In this document: positions 25,895 through 34,247 of the stretch, piece after piece
Position numbering within the stretch: position 1 is the stretch's first letter
How the letters are laid out: every line of letters starts with the position of its first letter
NCBI GenBank assembly: GCA_963751165.1
Contig: CAVVTP010000015.1
Span: forward strand, 434,001 to 498,000
Source of the DNA: Roseiarcus sp963751165
GTDB lineage: Bacteria; Pseudomonadota; Alphaproteobacteria; Rhizobiales; Beijerinckiaceae
DNA length: 64,000 nt
Direction of reading: 5' to 3'
Notes under the pieces: generated by a model
Told to the model about the DNA's origin: nothing
The model's database searches: none
Seen by the model: the letters and a program-made list of their open reading frames with translations, nothing else
Position numbers and translations under genes: made by a program

Positions 25895-26353
25895 ACGATC
25901 GATGGCTGATGCTGCAACTCCGTGACTCCTCATGAGCTCCGGCGCCGCCGGGCTGCTCGCCGTCGTGTCATGCCAGCAATCGCGGGCATCCGGGGCCTCA
26001 GGGCGCAAGACTTCGGAAGCCTTCCTTCCGTAGATTCGGGCGCCATTCCTGGTCGCGGCGGCCTTCGCGGGGATCATTGAAACCCGCTTCATTCCGACCG
26101 AGGAGCGGATGCTCGCAGAAACGTTTGCCGGAGCGTGGATCGCCTATCGGGCCAGGACGCGACGGTGGGTTTGAGGCGGCAGTCGCGGACGACGCCAGAC
26201 GACTTACGTCATGGCGTCACCGGCAGCTCACGCGCGCACGCTCGACCACGGGGCGTTTTCAGGTGATGCGGCAAAGGTCTTGCCCGCCATGGATGAAGAT
26301 ATATCTTGGGATCTCGAATTTAAGTCCACGAAACGATAGAAAGGCCCACCAGG
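25895..26353. other. Gene-free stretch upstream of the DUF2218 remnant
   Basis: About 460 bp without a recognisable gene on either strand. Frames here are short and show no family features. Together with the broken genes that follow it, this looks like decaying intergenic DNA. Confidence 0.35.
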
Positions 26354-26646
26354 ATGACCATCGTCAAGGCTCGAGTTCCCGACCGCGAGCGGCGCCAAGT
26401 ACGTTCAGCAGCTCTGCAAGCACTGGGGCCACAAGTTCGACGTCGATCTCACGGACCACAAGGGGATCGTCCGGTTTCCTTCCGCCGTCGCGACCATGGA
26501 GGCCGACGCCGACGGGCTTCGTCGTGACCATCGAGGCGCAGGAGACCGAAACTGTCGAGCGAATGAAGGACGTGGTCGCAAGGCACCTCGATCGATTCGC
26601 CTTCCGCGAGGCGCCGCTGGCGTTCGATTGGTCGCACGGCGGCTGA
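26354..26646 (+). pseudogene. DUF2218 domain gene with two frameshifts
   Basis: Reading three frames in turn gives an intact DUF2218 protein of ~97 residues: MTIVKARVP (frame 1), TASGAKYVQQLCKHWGHKF to MEADADG (frame 2), and FVVTIEAQETETVERMKDVV to LAFDWSHGG (frame 3). The breaks are one extra C in CCC at 26378-26380 and one extra G in GGG at 26514-26516. QQLCKHWxHK and ERFAFREAPL-type ends are the family signature. DUF2218 proteins are small, often near siderophore or iron genes, with unknown function. Both changes are homopolymer +1 events, so sequencing error is a live alternative to decay. Confidence 0.75.
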
Positions 26647-26689
26647 CTGCGACATCTCGAACGACGGGGCGCAACATCGCGAATGACAG

Positions 26690-26786
26690 GGCGAGCCGGG
26701 CGCGAACCGGATTCAGCGCGAGAGTTGCGCAGCGCATTGAGGAAGCGGGCGTCGTCCATCGCGGACGAGAACCGCCCCTCAATACA
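26690..26786 (-). pseudogene. Remnant of a Y1 (REP-associated tyrosine) transposase
   Basis: On the minus strand one frame reads EGRFSSAMDDARFLNALR and the neighbouring frame continues ALNPVRARLALS. Together they match the conserved stretch of REP-associated tyrosine transposases (GRF.S...MD...F..AL.Y.ALNPVRA.LV). Only ~35 residues remain, with no HUH motif or catalytic Tyr, and a one-base shift lies between the halves. A short relic, not a functional gene. Confidence 0.5.
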
Positions 26787-27194
26787 GATGACCGGTCGTT
26801 CCGGCGGGGAACGCGGTGAAGCGCCTCACTGCCGGCTGAAAAAAGGCGTCTGCGTCGGCGGGGTCAGGACGAGATGAGCGGGTTCAGCGTGAGGCGATAG
26901 GCTCGAGGAGGCGACGGGGTCGGCGCGACAGCGCTCGGCGATGAGGTCGCGATAGGGAGCATAATCGCCCGGCTCGGTGAACAGCGCCCGTCGATAATAT
27001 GGCGCTGCAGGCTCCTCGATCTCTCAACCGGTCCAGGCGTGAGCCTGAAACGGCGCTTCCAAGGGCGTTTTCGTGACTCTTCCGGTATAGTTCGTGATTG
27101 TGGATGCGGCGACGATGGCGATGACCTCGAGAGCATGATCCTTGCCGAAGCCGGCCGCGATGAATCGATCATAACGCCTCTTCTGTTGTTGAAC
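26787..27194. other. Gene-free stretch before the DJ-1/PfpI gene
   Basis: About 410 bp with no intact gene. On the minus strand a short stretch reads like the end of a protein (AAPYYRRALFTEPGDYAPYR), interrupted upstream by a stop; it could be another relic, but I cannot assign it. Confidence 0.3.
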
Positions 27195-27917
27195 TCATTG
27201 CCCGGCTGCGGCCGGAACCGCGATGCCGAGCTTGACGCCGATGCGCCGCGCCGTCTGTTCCCGCCGCGCCGTGACGTCCCGCACGGATTGCCGCGCTTGC
27301 TCTAGGACCGCCGCAGGCGCGGTTTCGGGCGTGCCGGCGTTAAAGGGCGGCTCCGGCGCGTAGGCCATGTGCAGCTGGATCGCCTGTGCCGCTTCGTCGC
27401 CGCGCAGTTCGGCCGCGAGACGCAAGGCGCCATCGATTCCGGCCGTGACGCCGGCCGCAAAGACCCAGGCGCCGTCGACGACCACCCGTTCGTTGACAGG
27501 GATCGCGCCGAAGTACGGCAGCAGGTGAAACGACGCCCAGTGCGTCGTCGCCCGGCGTCCTTTGAGGAGGCCGGCCGCGCCACACAGCAAGGCGCCCGTG
27601 CACACGGAGAATATGCTGCGCGCGCCCGCCGCCTGCTGGCGAATCCAGGCGAGCACCTCGGCGTCTTCCATCAAGGCTTCCTGGCCAAAACCGCCCGGTA
27701 TGTGAAGAACGTCCAGTGACGGAGCATCGGCCAAGGCAGCGTCCGGCGCGAGCCGCAACCCCTTCACGTCGCGAATGGGTTCGGCCGTCTTGCCGTAGAT
27801 GCGATACGTCGAGTTCGGGATGCGCGACAACACCTCGAAGGGTCCTGTCAGGTCGATCTGATCCACTCCCTCGAACAGCAGAGATCCGATGTGCAAGTGG
27901 GTGTCATGTGGGATCAT
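27195..27917 (-). CDS. DJ-1/PfpI family protein, isonitrile hydratase-like
   Basis: 240 residues. The start at 27917 is chosen because AAGGAG lies 6 bp upstream; an ATG at 27923 is too close to that site. The class I glutamine amidotransferase-like fold is clear, with the nucleophile elbow FSVCTGALLCGAAGLLKGRR (Cys near residue 105) followed by ATTHW, the exact context seen in isonitrile hydratase InhA and in GlxA-type regulators lacking the AraC domain. No DNA-binding domain follows. It could hydrate isonitriles or act on another small electrophile. The start overlaps the end of ispDF by 14 bp. Confidence 0.75.
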   Translation of the reverse strand: MIPHDTHLHIGSLLFEGVDQIDLTGPFEVLSRIPNSTYRIYGKTAEPIRDVKGLRLAPDAALADAPSLDVLHIPGGFGQEALMEDAEVLAWIRQQAAGARSIFSVCTGALLCGAAGLLKGRRATTHWASFHLLPYFGAIPVNERVVVDGAWVFAAGVTAGIDGALRLAAELRGDEAAQAIQLHMAYAPEPPFNAGTPETAPAAVLEQARQSVRDVTARREQTARRIGVKLGIAVPAAAGQ

Positions 27918-29124
27918 GCACATCTCCTTGTCTGTGGTGCGATAGCCGCAATGTCGCCGACGCCAGACAGGCGATCCCCTCGCCGCGGCCCGCAAACCCG
28001 AGCCGCTCGGTCGTCGTCGCCTTGACGGCGACGCGGCCGACGTCAAGGCCGGCGATCTCGGCTACGCGGGCGCGCATCGCCTCACGGTGCGGGCCGATTT
28101 TGGGCGCTTCGCAGATCAGCGTCGCGTCGAGATGGACGATGACGCCGCCGCGCTGCCGCACGCGCTCCGCTGCATGCGCGAGGAACAGGTGCGAAGGCGC
28201 CCCCTTCCATTGCGGGTCGGAAGGCGGGAAATGCGCGCCGATGTCGCCGTCGGCGAGCGCCCCGTAAATCGCGTCGGCGAGCGCGTGGAGCGCGACGTCC
28301 GCGTCGGAGTGGCCGCTGAGGGCCTGCGCGTGGGGGATGCGGACCCCGCAAAGCCAGACATGGTCGCCGGGCGCGAAGGCGTGCACGTCGAAGCCTTGGC
28401 CGACCCGAGTCTCCGCCGCCGCGCCCATGAATCTCAATTCCGCGGCGCGCAAGTCCTGCATCGTGGTCACCTTGAAGTTCGCGGGATCGCCCTCGAAGAC
28501 GAAGGCCGGCGCCCCGGCCCATTCGGCGACGGCGACGTCGTCGGTGAGGTCTGCGACGCCTTGCTCCGCAGCGCGCCTATGGGCCTCGAGAATGAGCGGA
28601 AAGCGGAACGCCTGCGGCGTCTGGACGGCGCGAAGGGCTGCGCGCGCCGGCGTCGCCAGCACCCTGCCGTCGGCGTCGACCTGCTTGATCGTGTCGCTGA
28701 TCGGCGTTCCCGGCGCGGCCGCGCCGTGCCGCTCGGCCGCGTCGACGGCGCGGGAGACAAGTTCACGCGAGGGAAAGGGACGCGCGGCGTCGTGGATCAG
28801 AACCAGCTCGGGCTTGGCCGATGCGAGCGCCTCGAGGCCGGCGCGCACGCTCTGCTGTCGCGTGGCGCCCCCGACCGCTGGCGGCCCGAGCGCCTCCCGC
28901 GCGGCCGGCGAAAGACCCGCGAGGGCCTCGTCGTAGAACGCCCGGTCGTCGGCGTGGATCGAGACCGTCACGGCGGAGAACGGCCAAGCTGCCGTCAGCG
29001 CCTCGAGCGTATGGGAGAGGAGGGGACTGCCGGCGCAGTCGAGATATTGTTTCGGCCGTTCGCCGCCGAGCCTTGTTCCCCGGCCGGCGGCGACAACGAC
29101 GAGGGCGACGGTCCGGATTTGCAC
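27904..29124 (-). CDS. ispDF: Bifunctional MEP cytidylyltransferase / MECDP synthase IspDF
   Basis: 406 residues from a GTG at 29124 with GGAG 8 bp upstream; the frame above it is not conserved. The IspD half has VVVAAGRGTRLGGERPKQYL (CTP-binding loop) and HDAARPFPS. The IspF half, from residue ~245, has VGQGFDVHAF (zinc-binding Asp and His), GHSDADVALHALADAIYGAL and GDIGAHFPPSDPQWKG. The fusion joins steps 3 and 5 of the MEP isoprenoid pathway and is typical of many alphaproteobacteria. All metal ligands are present. It is divergent from the GST gene. Confidence 0.95.
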   Translation of the reverse strand: MQIRTVALVVVAAGRGTRLGGERPKQYLDCAGSPLLSHTLEALTAAWPFSAVTVSIHADDRAFYDEALAGLSPAAREALGPPAVGGATRQQSVRAGLEALASAKPELVLIHDAARPFPSRELVSRAVDAAERHGAAAPGTPISDTIKQVDADGRVLATPARAALRAVQTPQAFRFPLILEAHRRAAEQGVADLTDDVAVAEWAGAPAFVFEGDPANFKVTTMQDLRAAELRFMGAAAETRVGQGFDVHAFAPGDHVWLCGVRIPHAQALSGHSDADVALHALADAIYGALADGDIGAHFPPSDPQWKGAPSHLFLAHAAERVRQRGGVIVHLDATLICEAPKIGPHREAMRARVAEIAGLDVGRVAVKATTTERLGFAGRGEGIACLASATLRLSHHRQGDVHDPT

Positions 29125-29272
29125 GCTCTTTTGCTCCAGATGAGGCGCGTGGCATTGTTTGGAGCGGCGTAGCGACGACGTCAATGCGGGCGGACGGCAG
29201 GCGAGGTTTGCCGACTTGACTCGCCCCAGGAGCCCGCCGATCAATCGCGAGCCCCGTGGATGGAACTGCGTC

Positions 29273-29926
29273 ATGACGCTCAAGCTGGTCGTCGCCAACA
29301 AGGCCTATTCCTCATGGTCGCTGAGGCCCTGGATCCTGCTCGCCCACTTTAAGATCCCGTTCGAAGACGTCGTCATCCCCATGGATCTGCCGGAGACGCG
29401 GGCAGCGATGCTCAAATACGCGCCGACCGGCAAATGCCCCTCGCTCCACGACGGCAGGATCGCAGTCTGGGAGTCGCTGGCGATCATCGATTATGTCGCC
29501 GAGACGTTTCCGGAGAAGGCGATCTGGCCGCGGGGCAAGGCGGCTCGGGCGCATGCGCGCTCGCTCGCCGCCGAGATGCATGCGGGTTTCACCGCGCTGC
29601 GTCAGGCGTGTCCGACCAACTTCCGGCGCAAGCCGAAGGCGATCCCGCTCAATGACGAAGTCCGCGCCGATGGGACGCGGATCGAGGCGGCGTGGGCGCA
29701 TGCGCGGGAGACATTCGGCAAGGCGGGGCCGTTCCTGTTCGGACGCTTCTCTGCCGCCGACGCGATGTTCGCTCCGGTCGTCAACCGATTCCACGCCTAC
29801 GCCTTCCCGGTCGAAGAGACGACGCACGCCTACATGGACGCGATGATGGCGCTGCCGGCATGGAAGGCCTGGATCGCAGACGCCGAAGCCGAGCCCTGGC
29901 GGATCGAAAAATACGAGTTGATCTAG
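29273..29926 (+). CDS. Glutathione S-transferase family protein
   Basis: 217 residues, ATG at 29273; frame-open sequence further upstream is non-conserved. The N-terminal thioredoxin-like domain has NKAYSSWSLRPWILLAHFKI, with the Ser-Ser-x-Ser contact region, then APTGKCPSLHDG (cis-Pro) and IAVWESLAIIDYVAE (Glu-Ser glutathione site). The all-helical C-terminal domain follows (FSAADAMFAPVVNRFHAYAF). Zeta/omega-like bacterial GSTs with SSWSLRPW use Ser as active residue. The substrate is unknown, probably detoxification. A KirBac gene begins 12 bp behind its stop. Confidence 0.88.
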   Translation: MTLKLVVANKAYSSWSLRPWILLAHFKIPFEDVVIPMDLPETRAAMLKYAPTGKCPSLHDGRIAVWESLAIIDYVAETFPEKAIWPRGKAARAHARSLAAEMHAGFTALRQACPTNFRRKPKAIPLNDEVRADGTRIEAAWAHARETFGKAGPFLFGRFSAADAMFAPVVNRFHAYAFPVEETTHAYMDAMMALPAWKAWIADAEAEPWRIEKYELI

Positions 29927-29938
29927 AGAGCGGGCGCG

Positions 29939-30868
29939 TTGAGCGCCGGCGAGGGAAATGGCGGGGCGCGGCTCGGACGCCGGGCCGCGCGGCCCAGGGT
30001 GCGCCGGATCGGCGGCAGGCGGATCATTGCCGAGGGCCTCGAGGGCAATTTTTGGAAGGATCTCTACCACAACGCGATGACGGTCTCGTGGCCGGCGTTC
30101 GTCGCGGCGCTGGCGGCGGCGTTTGTCGCGCTCAATTTCCTTTTCGCGCTCCTCTACGATCTTGGCCCCGCACCGGTCGCCAATGCCCGCGGCCTCGCCG
30201 ATCTATTCTTCTTCAGCATCGAGACGATCACGACGGTCGGTTACGGCGAACTGTATCCGCAGACAACCTACGGGCACCTTGTCTCGGCGACGGAAAGCTT
30301 CACCGGCCTCCTGCTCCTCGCGATGATGACCGGGCTTGTCTTCGCCCGGATCGCCCGTCCCAAGGCGAGGCTCGTCTTCGCCCGCTACGCTGTCGTCGCC
30401 GCACACAATGGCGTGCCGACCCTCATGTTCCGCATGGCGAACGAGCGCAGCAATTTCATTACCGAGGCGATGGCGAAAGCTTGGATGATCGGCCCGACCG
30501 TGTCGCAGGAAGGGAGGCGGTTCGTCGGATTCGAGCCGATGCGCCTCATCAAGTCGGAGAACCCGACGCTGGCGCTGAGCTGGATCCTGTTTCATCCGAT
30601 CGACGCCGACAGTCCGCTGTTCGGCATGGGCGAAGAGGCATTGGCGGCGAGCGAGATCAATTTCGTCGTCAGCCTCGTCGGCTTCGACGAGACGTCCGGC
30701 CAGACCGTTCATGCGCGCGACGTGTTCGCCGCTCAGGACGTCCGCTTCGGGTACGAGTACGAGGACATCATCTGGATCGACGACGACGGACTGCGTCACA
30801 TCGATTATTCCAAGATCGATTCGATCCGGCAGGCGCCGTCGCAAGTCGAATCGGGCGATTCCGTTTGA
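29939..30868 (+). CDS. Inward-rectifier K+ channel (KirBac type)
   Basis: 309 residues. An amphipathic slide helix (WKDLYHNAMTVSWPAFVAAL) leads into TM1, then the pore helix and selectivity filter FFSIETITTVGYGELYP (near residue 100), then TM2 (ESFTGLLLLAMMTGLVFARI). The C-terminal half is the cytoplasmic Ig-like Kir domain (NGVPTLMFRMANERSNFI, then LSWILFHPIDADSPL). It forms a tetrameric K+ channel in the inner membrane. The TTG start at 29939 is the longest option; a later GTG would trim the basic N-terminal tail. It probably shares a transcript with the GST. Confidence 0.92.
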   Translation: MSAGEGNGGARLGRRAARPRVRRIGGRRIIAEGLEGNFWKDLYHNAMTVSWPAFVAALAAAFVALNFLFALLYDLGPAPVANARGLADLFFFSIETITTVGYGELYPQTTYGHLVSATESFTGLLLLAMMTGLVFARIARPKARLVFARYAVVAAHNGVPTLMFRMANERSNFITEAMAKAWMIGPTVSQEGRRFVGFEPMRLIKSENPTLALSWILFHPIDADSPLFGMGEEALAASEINFVVSLVGFDETSGQTVHARDVFAAQDVRFGYEYEDIIWIDDDGLRHIDYSKIDSIRQAPSQVESGDSV

Positions 30869-30990
30869 TTCCGTTGGGTAAAGTTATCCAATTGGCAATA
30901 TGTTGCTGTCCAATATGAGTTTATGTTGACACCAATAACACAAGCTCCCTTGCGGAAGCTCAGCAAGAGGCGCCCCCGAAAGCGGACGAG

Positions 30991-32598
30991 ATGACCAGGT
31001 TGAAAAGCGCGCTTGGCGCACGATCGGAAGAAGACGAGGCGAACGCCGCCGGGTGGAACGGGCTCCTGCGCGAGCTCGAGGCGCGCCGAGGCGAGGCGTC
31101 CGAGGGCGGTTCGGCAAAGGCGCGCGAACGCCACGTCGGCCGAGATAAATTGCTAACCCGTGAGCGCGTCGCCCGTCTTATCGACCCTGGCTCTCCCTTT
31201 CTCGAAATCGGCGCGCTGGCCGCTTTCGGCATGTACGAGGGCGACGTGCACGGGGCTGGCCTGGTGGCCGGAATCGGCCTTATCCACGGCCGCGAGGCGA
31301 TGATCATCGCCAACGACCCGACCATAAAGGGCGGCGCCTACTATCCGATGACGGTGAAAAAGCACCTGCGGGCGCAGGAAATTGCGGCGGAGAACCGCCT
31401 GCCCTGCATCTATCTGGTCGATTCCGGCGGCGCCAACCTGCCCCATCAGGCCGAGGTCTTTCCCGACCGCGAGCATTTCGGCCGGATCTTCTACAATCAG
31501 GCTCGAATGTCGTCCGCCGGCGTCGCGCAGATTGCCGTGGTCATGGGCTCCTGCACCGCCGGCGGGGCCTATGTGCCCGCGATGTCCGACGAGACGATCA
31601 TTGTCGAGAAGCAGGGAACGATCTTTCTTGCCGGGCCGCCGCTGGTGAAGGCGGCTACCGGGGAGACCGTCAGCGCCGAGGATCTCGGCGGCGGCGACCT
31701 GCATACCCGCGTCTCCGGGGTCGCCGACACACTCGCGCGCGACGACGCGCATGCGCTCGCGCTTGCGCGCCGCGCGGCCGGCAATCTCAATCGCGCGCCA
31801 AAACGGATGATCGAATGGATGAAGCCGGTCGAGCCGCTTTACCCGGTCGACGAGCTCTTGCGCATTGCGCCACTCGATCTGCGCAAGCAGGTCGACGTCC
31901 ACGAGATCATCGCGCGCCTGGTCGACGGGTCGGAGTTCGACGCCTTCAAGCCGCGCTACGGGACCACCCTGGTTACGGGATTTGCACGGCTTTCGGGCAT
32001 GCTGATCGGGATCCTCGCCAACAACGGCGTGCTCTTCTCCGACAGCGCGCTGAAGGGTGCGCATTTCATCGAGCTCTGCGCCCAGCGCGGCATTCCGCTT
32101 CTCTTCCTACAGAACATCTCGGGCTTCATGGTCGGCCAGCGATACGAGGCCGGCGGCATCGCCAAGGACGGCGCGAAGCTCGTCACGGCGGTCGCCTGCG
32201 CCGAGGTTCCCAAGATCACGCTGATCATCGGCGGGTCGTTCGGCGCCGGCAATTACGGCATGTGCGGCCGCGCCTATGGGCCGCGCTTTCTCTTCACCTG
32301 GCCGAACGCCCGCATCAGCGTGATGGGCGGCGAGCAGGCGGCGAGCGTTCTTGCGACGCTCCGGCGGGATGCAGTTGAAAAAGGAGGGCAGCAATGGTCG
32401 AAGGGGGACGAAGAAGCTTTCAAAGCTCCGATCCGGGCCAAATACGAGACGGAGGGGTCGCCGTATTATGCGACGGCCCGCCTTTGGGACGACGGGATTA
32501 TTACGCCCCAGGAGACGCGGCGAGTCCTCTCGCTGGCTTTCTCCTCGACGCTCAACGCGCCGCTGCAGCAGACCCATTTCGGCGTCTTCCGGATGTAA
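30991..32598 (+). CDS. mccB: Acyl-CoA carboxylase carboxyltransferase subunit, methylcrotonyl-CoA carboxylase beta-like
   Basis: 535 residues, the length typical of MCC beta subunits. Both crotonase-fold halves are present: GREAMIIANDPTIKGGAYYP and GSCTAGGAYVPAMSDE (acyl-CoA oxyanion hole) in the N half, LLFLQNISGFMVGQRYEAGG and IIGGSFGAGNYGMCGRAY (biotin side) in the C half. The NISGFMVG stretch and the HFGVFRM end point to methylcrotonyl-CoA (leucine breakdown) over propionyl-CoA. The biotin-carrying alpha subunit and the rest of the liu/leucine cluster are not beside it, so the partner must be elsewhere. Confidence 0.88.
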   Translation: MTRLKSALGARSEEDEANAAGWNGLLRELEARRGEASEGGSAKARERHVGRDKLLTRERVARLIDPGSPFLEIGALAAFGMYEGDVHGAGLVAGIGLIHGREAMIIANDPTIKGGAYYPMTVKKHLRAQEIAAENRLPCIYLVDSGGANLPHQAEVFPDREHFGRIFYNQARMSSAGVAQIAVVMGSCTAGGAYVPAMSDETIIVEKQGTIFLAGPPLVKAATGETVSAEDLGGGDLHTRVSGVADTLARDDAHALALARRAAGNLNRAPKRMIEWMKPVEPLYPVDELLRIAPLDLRKQVDVHEIIARLVDGSEFDAFKPRYGTTLVTGFARLSGMLIGILANNGVLFSDSALKGAHFIELCAQRGIPLLFLQNISGFMVGQRYEAGGIAKDGAKLVTAVACAEVPKITLIIGGSFGAGNYGMCGRAYGPRFLFTWPNARISVMGGEQAASVLATLRRDAVEKGGQQWSKGDEEAFKAPIRAKYETEGSPYYATARLWDDGIITPQETRRVLSLAFSSTLNAPLQQTHFGVFRM

Positions 32599-32630
32599 GC
32601 CGGGAGCGGGAATCGAAGCCCAAGCCGGGG

Positions 32631-33529
32631 TTGCCCAGCTTTCCGCAGCTTATGCTGCCGGTCCTGCATCTGCTGGGGCAGCGATACGAGGAGATCAGCG
32701 TCGGCGCGCTCGAGGACGAACTCGTCACGACGCTGCGGATCTCCTCCGAGGAACGCGCCCGAATGCTGCCCAGCGGCAACCAGACCGTCCTGGCCAACCG
32801 CCTGAACTGGGCGCGCGCCTACCTGTCGAGAGCGGGCCTGATCGAACTGCCGCGGCGAGGCCATTGCCGCATAACCGAACGCGGCCGAAAACTGCTGGGC
32901 GAAGATCTGGACGACATCGACATCGGCGTGCTCGAGCGCTACCCCGAGTTCGTCGCCTGGCGGACCCAGCAGAAAGCCGAGGAGCCGCCCGGACAGACGC
33001 CGCCGCGCGAAAGCCCGGAGGAAACGATCGCTTCGAGCTTCGAGCTGCTCAATTCCGAGCTCGCGCGGGAGATCGTTGACCGGGTGCATTCCTTTTCGCC
33101 GGCCTTCTTCGAGCGCCTCATCATCGATCTCCTGGTGCGAATGGGCTACGGGGGCGGCCGCCAGGAGATGGGCAAGGCGCTCGGGCGGGTCGGCGACGGG
33201 GGGTCGACGGCGTCATCAAGGAAGATGCGCTCGGCCTCGACGTCGTCTACGTCCAGGCGAAGCGCCTCGACCCCGACAAGGGCGTGCCGGTGCGCGAAGT
33301 GCGCGATTTCGTCGGCGGACTCGAAGGTCACAGGGCGACCAAGGGCGTGTTCGTGACCACCTCCTATTTCCCTTCGAGCGCCTACGACTTCATCACCCGC
33401 GTCTCCAAACGCGTCGTGCTGATCGACGGGTCGGAGCTCGCGGGGCTGATGATCCGCCACCGTGTGGGCGTGCGGGTGAAGGACACCTACGAGGTGAAGA
33501 AGATCGACGAGGACTATTTCGTCGAGTAG
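32631..33529 (+). pseudogene. mrr: Mrr-type restriction endonuclease, frame broken just before the catalytic core
   Basis: The N-terminal winged-helix domain is intact (LMLPVLHLLGQRYEEISV, LLPSGNQTVLANRLNWARAYL, RITERGRKLL). The nuclease part starts (FFERLIIDLLVRMGYGGG) and then loses frame at six Gs (33198-33203). The neighbouring frame continues VDGVIKEDALGLDVVYVQAK, giving the D...QxK catalytic motif, to the stop at 33529. One more base in the G run restores ~300 residues. TTG at 32631 is the best start. Mrr cleaves modified DNA (type IV restriction). No methylase adjoins it. If the shift is real, the enzyme has no active site. Confidence 0.82.
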
Positions 33530-33661
33530 GTGTGACTGGATTCTCACCCTCGAGAGCTTTTGCGCGGGCTTTCTGTCGCGTCGCTCCAAGTTTTTCAGAT
33601 ATTGGAACCGGTTCTCCTATTCGAGCGTTCTTTGTCGGCGAAATGGAAAGAGGAGACGGTC

Positions 33662-33748
33662 ATGGGGTTCGGCAGAGGGGCATTGCTGTGGTTGCTGGGG
33701 ATTCCGATCCCAATAATCATCCTTCTGGCATTGGTCTGGCATCACTGA
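33662..33748 (+). CDS. 28-residue single-pass membrane microprotein
   Basis: A small frame MGFGRGALLWLLGIPIPIIILLALVWHH with a strong GAGGAGA site 5-6 bp upstream. It is almost entirely one transmembrane helix after a short basic-glycine start. Near-identical microproteins with the core LLWLLGIPIPIIILLAL recur in proteobacteria, which supports coding. Function unknown. It stands alone between mrr and the convergent 33865-34170 gene. Confidence 0.65.
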   Translation: MGFGRGALLWLLGIPIPIIILLALVWHH

Positions 33749-33864
33749 AACGCGCCCTGATCACGGGGCTTGATCAGAAGGTCGGCGGCGACTGGCGATC
33801 GCCGCCGAGATGTTGCTTGGGCGCGCCTTTCGCAGGCGTGCTCCATTCTCCGCCCTCCGTGTTT

Positions 33865-34170
33865 CTACGCCTGGCCGCTCTGCGACTTCAAAAGCGCTTC
33901 CGCGATCGCCTCCCACTCCTCGTCGAGCGACGCCCGGCAGACCGGCTTTCCGGCTCGGCGGTACCAGTAGGCGGCGTTGCCTGCGTCGCCCTCCTTGCGG
34001 TGAAGGTAGGCGTGGACCCAGTCGCCCGCGGCGCCCTCGTCCGCCTGCGCAGCCTCGTGCGCTCGGACCCAATCCCCCCTCGCGTCGAGCCAGAGGGCGC
34101 GCAAAGCGTGATTTAGTCCGGCAGGAGGGGAAGCGGATTCGAGCGAGGCGCGGAAGACGGCCAAGTCCAT
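33865..34170 (-). CDS. Conserved hypothetical protein (~101 residues)
   Basis: A soluble, Trp- and Ala-rich protein: LNHALRALWLDARGDWVRAHEAAQ, then DWVHAYLHRKEGDAGNAAYWYRRAGKP. The repeated W..AH.A / W.HAYLHRKEGD...A.YWYRRAG pattern is a conserved small family of proteobacteria, apparently a single TPR/Sel1-like helical unit. Function unknown. The start MDLAVF at 34170 fits relatives better than the ATG four codons upstream. It ends convergently with the microprotein and lies 66 bp behind the sugar kinase. Confidence 0.7.
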   Translation of the reverse strand: MDLAVFRASLESASPPAGLNHALRALWLDARGDWVRAHEAAQADEGAAGDWVHAYLHRKEGDAGNAAYWYRRAGKPVCRASLDEEWEAIAEALLKSQSGQA

Positions 34171-34247
34171 TGCCAATATCATCGGGTCCTCCTATCTCGC
34201 CCCTCTCCAGACCTCCGAAGAAAGCGAGGGGTTCGCAAAGATAGCCG

